Below are positions 6,552 to 8,221 of a stretch of 8,221 nt of DNA, one piece after another. This DNA comes from Pseudomonadota bacterium (GTDB taxonomy: Bacteria > Pseudomonadota > Alphaproteobacteria > Caulobacterales > Caulobacteraceae), in assembly GCA_023445705.1 (NCBI GenBank), contig JAEXKM010000164.1:1-8221 (forward strand), read 5' to 3'. Every line of letters begins with the position of its first letter. The first letter of the stretch is position 1. The notes under the pieces were generated by a model. The model was not told where the DNA came from. It ran no database searches and saw nothing but the letters and a program-made list of their open reading frames with translations. The translations under genes and the position numbers were made by a program.

Positions 6552-6572
6552 AAGGCGACGGTCAGTCGCCTT
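6552..6572 (-). terminator. Hairpin enclosing the hxlR stop codon
   Basis: Perfect 8-bp arms AAGGCGAC/GTCGCCTT (6565-6572 and 6552-6559) enclose a 5-nt loop. On the minus strand the loop reads TGACC, so the TGA stop of the regulator gene lies in the loop. The stem is followed by TCAACG, so the T-run is only TTT. It may end the regulator transcript and separate it from the transporter genes, but with low efficiency. Confidence 0.4.
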
Positions 6573-7095
6573 GCGCGGCCGGATGGGCGCGGCGCTGCTC
6601 GGCGAACTCTGCGGCCCGCTGGCGGCGTTCGTCGGCCCAGGCCTCGCTCGGCTGGCCGCGCATCTCGGGCAAAGCGACCAGGCGCTTGCAGGCGGGGCAT
6701 CGGCCGTCGAGCTCGAGTTCGGCGCCGCAGGTCCGGTGGAACATCCGAGTGGCGCGCGGCTCGCTCTCGGCCTTGCACCACCGCTCGCCCCAGGCCCGCA
6801 GCGCCAGGATCACCTGCAGCAAATCCCGGCCCTTGGGCGTGAGGTGATACTCGTACCGCGGGGGACGGGTGGAATAGGCCTGACGCTCGATGAGGCCGTC
6901 GGCCTCCAGCCGTTTGAGGCGGGCGGCCAGCATCTGGCTGGTGGCGCCGGTCTGGGCCTGCAGATCCTGGAAGCGGCTCTGCCCAAGCAACAGTTCCCGC
7001 ACGATGAGGATCGACCACCGGTCGCCGACGAGACCAGTCGAGTGCGCGATCGGGCACAGGGTGTCGTCGCCGATATCGCTCCCCGACCCTGTCAT
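6562..7095 (-). CDS. HxlR-family winged-helix transcriptional regulator
   Basis: A 177-residue cytosolic DNA-binding regulator of the HxlR type. The family core is clear at 13-103: CPIAHSTGLVGDRWSILIVREL, then SRFQDLQAQTGATSQMLAARLKRLEADGLIER (the winged helix-turn-helix with recognition helix), then PPRYEYHLTPKGRDLL and the dimerisation helix ending in AWGERW. C14 is at the position used for redox sensing in some relatives. After the core, C123 and the C133-P-A-C136 pair suggest a small metal- or thiol-based knuckle, seen in longer family members. I chose the ATG at 7095 because GAGGAGGGAG lies 5 nt upstream; a TTG at 7152 has no ribosome site. The gene is divergent from the desaturase gene, the usual position for a regulator of its neighbour. 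The ligand is unknown. Confidence 0.9.
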   Translation of the reverse strand: MTGSGSDIGDDTLCPIAHSTGLVGDRWSILIVRELLLGQSRFQDLQAQTGATSQMLAARLKRLEADGLIERQAYSTRPPRYEYHLTPKGRDLLQVILALRAWGERWCKAESEPRATRMFHRTCGAELELDGRCPACKRLVALPEMRGQPSEAWADERRQRAAEFAEQRRAHPAAQGD

Positions 7096-7100
7096 GAGCG

Positions 7101-7110
7101 CTCCCTCCTC
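7101..7110 (-). promoter_or_regulatory. Strong ribosome-binding site deciding the hxlR start
   Basis: On the minus strand GAGGAGGGAG ends 5 nt before ATG 7095, with the AGGAGG core 8 nt away. It decides for this start over the longer TTG-initiated frame. Confidence 0.8.
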
Positions 7111-7141
7111 GCTGGCCGGCTTGGGCGCGGCCGCGTCGGTA

Positions 7142-7157
7142 TGATTTTCCAAGCGAC
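7142..7157. promoter_or_regulatory. Operator candidate, copy 1 (hxlR side)
   Basis: TGATTTTCCAAGCGAC matches copy 2 (7234-7249) at 13 of 16 positions. It covers the predicted transcription start of the regulator gene and ends 46 nt upstream of its ATG. The likely meaning is autorepression. The right half TCCAAG is a one-mismatch version of the TCAAAG arm of copy 2; the left arm is poorer. Confidence 0.45.
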
Positions 7158-7161
7158 AGAG

Positions 7162-7189
7162 ATTATGAAGCCCGGGGCTAGGCTGTCCA
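7162..7189 (-). promoter_or_regulatory. Candidate sigma-70 promoter of the HxlR regulator
   Basis: On the minus strand TGGACA (7184-7189) and CATAAT (7162-7167) are spaced by 16 nt. Each matches consensus at 5 of 6 positions, an unusually good core for this GC-rich sequence. Transcription would start near 7154, giving a leader of about 60 nt. Confidence 0.6.
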
Positions 7190-7230
7190 GCCGCGCCTGA
7201 AAAGATGACGACTGCGTCACTTTCGAGTCG

Positions 7231-7245
7231 CTTTGATTTTCAAAG
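7231..7245. promoter_or_regulatory. Operator candidate, copy 2: perfect dyad on the desaturase side
   Basis: CTTTGATTTTCAAAG has perfect 6-bp arms around TTT and is A/T-rich against a GC-rich background. It lies 49 nt upstream of the desaturase ATG, and most of it is shared with copy 1. The size and symmetry suit a dimeric winged-helix protein such as the adjacent HxlR regulator. I see no clear -10/-35 pair for the desaturase around it, so whether it represses or activates is open. Confidence 0.5.
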
Positions 7246-7294
7246 TGTCTATCGTCCGCCCTATCAGCCCCGGAACAGGGGAGGGAGGAAAGTC

Positions 7295-8221
7295 ATGGCG
7301 GACGGCGTTCAGGACCCTAAGGCGATGCGTGCGGCGGTCGGAATTTCACATGCCGAGGAGCGGCGGATCGCCCTTGAGCTTTCGCCGCCGGTCGCCTGGC
7401 CGACCCTTGTCCTGGCGGTGGTCCTGCCCGCAACGCTGCTCGGGGTCATCATCCTGGGCTTTACAGGTCGCCTGCCGCTTTGGGCGTGCACACCGATCCT
7501 GACCATCGTCTCCTACGCCCACTACACGCTGGTCCACGAGGCGATCCACGGCAACGTGGTCGCCAGTCCCAAGAGCGCATACTGGATCAACACGGTCGTC
7601 GGCTGGATCGGCTCGCTGGGCATGGGCGCGGGCTGGCCGGCGCTTCAACGCACCCATGTCCTGCACCACTCGCACACCAACACCGAGCGCGACCCCGACA
7701 TCATGGTGAAGGGCACCTTCGTCCAACTTCTGGCGAAATGGGTGAAGGGCTTGCCGATGTCCTTGGCGCCGATGTTCGTCCTGCGGTTCGTCAACAAGGC
7801 GCGATACAAGCGGCTCGGGACGATCCTGAGCCAGGCCGAAATCTGGCAGGTTTCGGCGGTCACCCTGGTGACGCTGGGCCTATTGATCGCGGCGCTGGCG
7901 ACTGGTCGCTTCGTCGACTGGCTGATGCTGTGGTTCCTGCCGACGAAGCTGGGCGTGCTGCTGCTCAACATCTTCTTCCAGTGGCTGCCGCATCACCCGT
8001 TCGACCGCACCGAGCGGTACCTGAACACGCGCATCAGCCTGTGGCCGGGCGGGACCTTCCTGCTGCTGCAGCAGAACCTGCATCTGATGCATCACCTGTG
8101 GCCCAGCGTGCCGTTCTACAACTACGCCAAGCTCTTTCACCGGCTGCGGCCTGTGCTGCGCGGCGAGGGCTCGCGGATCGAGGGACTGATGGTCGGGCCG
8201 CGGCGGCGGGCGATCATCGAC
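7295..8221 (+). CDS. Membrane di-iron fatty acid desaturase/hydroxylase (3' end cut by window)
   Basis: An open frame of 309 codons that reaches the window end without a stop, so the C-terminus is missing. It belongs to the membrane fatty-acid desaturase superfamily, which includes acyl desaturases and CrtR-like carotenoid hydroxylases. The iron-binding histidine boxes are complete: H81-EAI-H85, H121-VL-HH (124-125, followed by SHTN) and H263-LM-HH (266-267). Hydrophobic segments lie at about 35-57, 60-80, 186-206 and 210-230. ERDPD (131-135) and LWPSVPFYNY (268-277) are typical of the CrtR-like branch. GGGAGG lies 6 nt before the ATG. The usual length of about 310-350 residues suggests little is missing. 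The gene is divergent from the HxlR regulator. Substrate (lipid acyl chain, carotenoid or other) cannot be decided. Confidence 0.88.
   Translation, partial: MADGVQDPKAMRAAVGISHAEERRIALELSPPVAWPTLVLAVVLPATLLGVIILGFTGRLPLWACTPILTIVSYAHYTLVHEAIHGNVVASPKSAYWINTVVGWIGSLGMGAGWPALQRTHVLHHSHTNTERDPDIMVKGTFVQLLAKWVKGLPMSLAPMFVLRFVNKARYKRLGTILSQAEIWQVSAVTLVTLGLLIAALATGRFVDWLMLWFLPTKLGVLLLNIFFQWLPHHPFDRTERYLNTRISLWPGGTFLLLQQNLHLMHHLWPSVPFYNYAKLFHRLRPVLRGEGSRIEGLMVGPRRRAIID

Noticed and set aside
7096..7152. Extended hxlR start at TTG 7152
   Set aside because: There is no Shine-Dalgarno before it, and it would begin at or before the predicted transcription start, whereas ATG 7095 has a strong site.
7181..7192. 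GGCTG-TC-CAGCC palindrome
   Set aside because: It is short, GC-rich and overlaps the -35 region of the hxlR promoter without an independent sign of function.
6571..7200. Plus-strand open frame opposite hxlR (about 209 codons)
   Set aside because: It overlaps the full winged-helix gene and has no family motif or convincing ribosome site.
7206..7219. Small dyad TGACG-ACTG-CGTCA in the regulator/desaturase spacer
   Set aside because: Five-bp arms are expected by chance at this base composition and it has no second copy; it is kept only as a note.
1..8221. CRISPR array, tRNA/rRNA, insertion sequence, phage or toxin-antitoxin genes
   Set aside because: No regularly spaced repeats, RNA-gene signatures, transposase or integrase motifs were seen; the genes present are of ordinary chromosomal types.

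Overview
The window is GC-rich DNA with dense genes and strong third-position G/C bias. Gene content and intergenic repeat style point to an alphaproteobacterium, most likely of the Caulobacter/Phenylobacterium group. This rests on the protein sequences (an HflK starting MPWNDN, an Mrp whose C-terminal CXXC is absent) and on the palindromic intergenic repeats, not on a database search.

Layout, left to right. Positions 1-99 hold no gene: there is a palindromic intergenic repeat and a terminator-like hairpin that ends the first operon. Positions 100-2177 (minus) are hflK-hflC, a translationally coupled pair for the two membrane SPFH proteins that surround and modulate the FtsH protease. A 121-bp divergent promoter region separates it from mrp (plus, 2299-3408), a P-loop ATPase of the Mrp/ApbC/NBP35 iron-sulfur carrier family. 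mrp converges on the next gene across a 71-bp spacer packed with three short hairpins.

Positions 3480-6454 (minus) hold two tandem paralogous transporters of the glycoside-pentoside-hexuronide (MelB-like) MFS family. They align almost without gaps over their first 450 residues and differ completely in their C-terminal tails; the upstream one ends in five degenerate pentapeptide repeats. A perfect 10-bp hairpin lies between them, and a perfect 6+6 dyad lies upstream of the pair. Positions 6562-7095 (minus) encode an HxlR-type winged-helix regulator. It is divergent from a membrane di-iron desaturase/hydroxylase gene (plus, from 7295) that runs off the window end.

The most informative non-coding signal is in the 199-bp regulator/desaturase spacer. 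A near-repeated site with core TGATTTTC occurs twice, each about 46 nt from the start codon of one of the divergent genes. One copy forms a perfect dyad, and the other sits at the predicted transcription start of the regulator. This suggests that the HxlR protein controls both itself and the desaturase. I see no CRISPR array, RNA gene, insertion sequence or phage gene, and no clear sign of a wholly new system. The findings are mainly regulatory and sequence-structure oddities.
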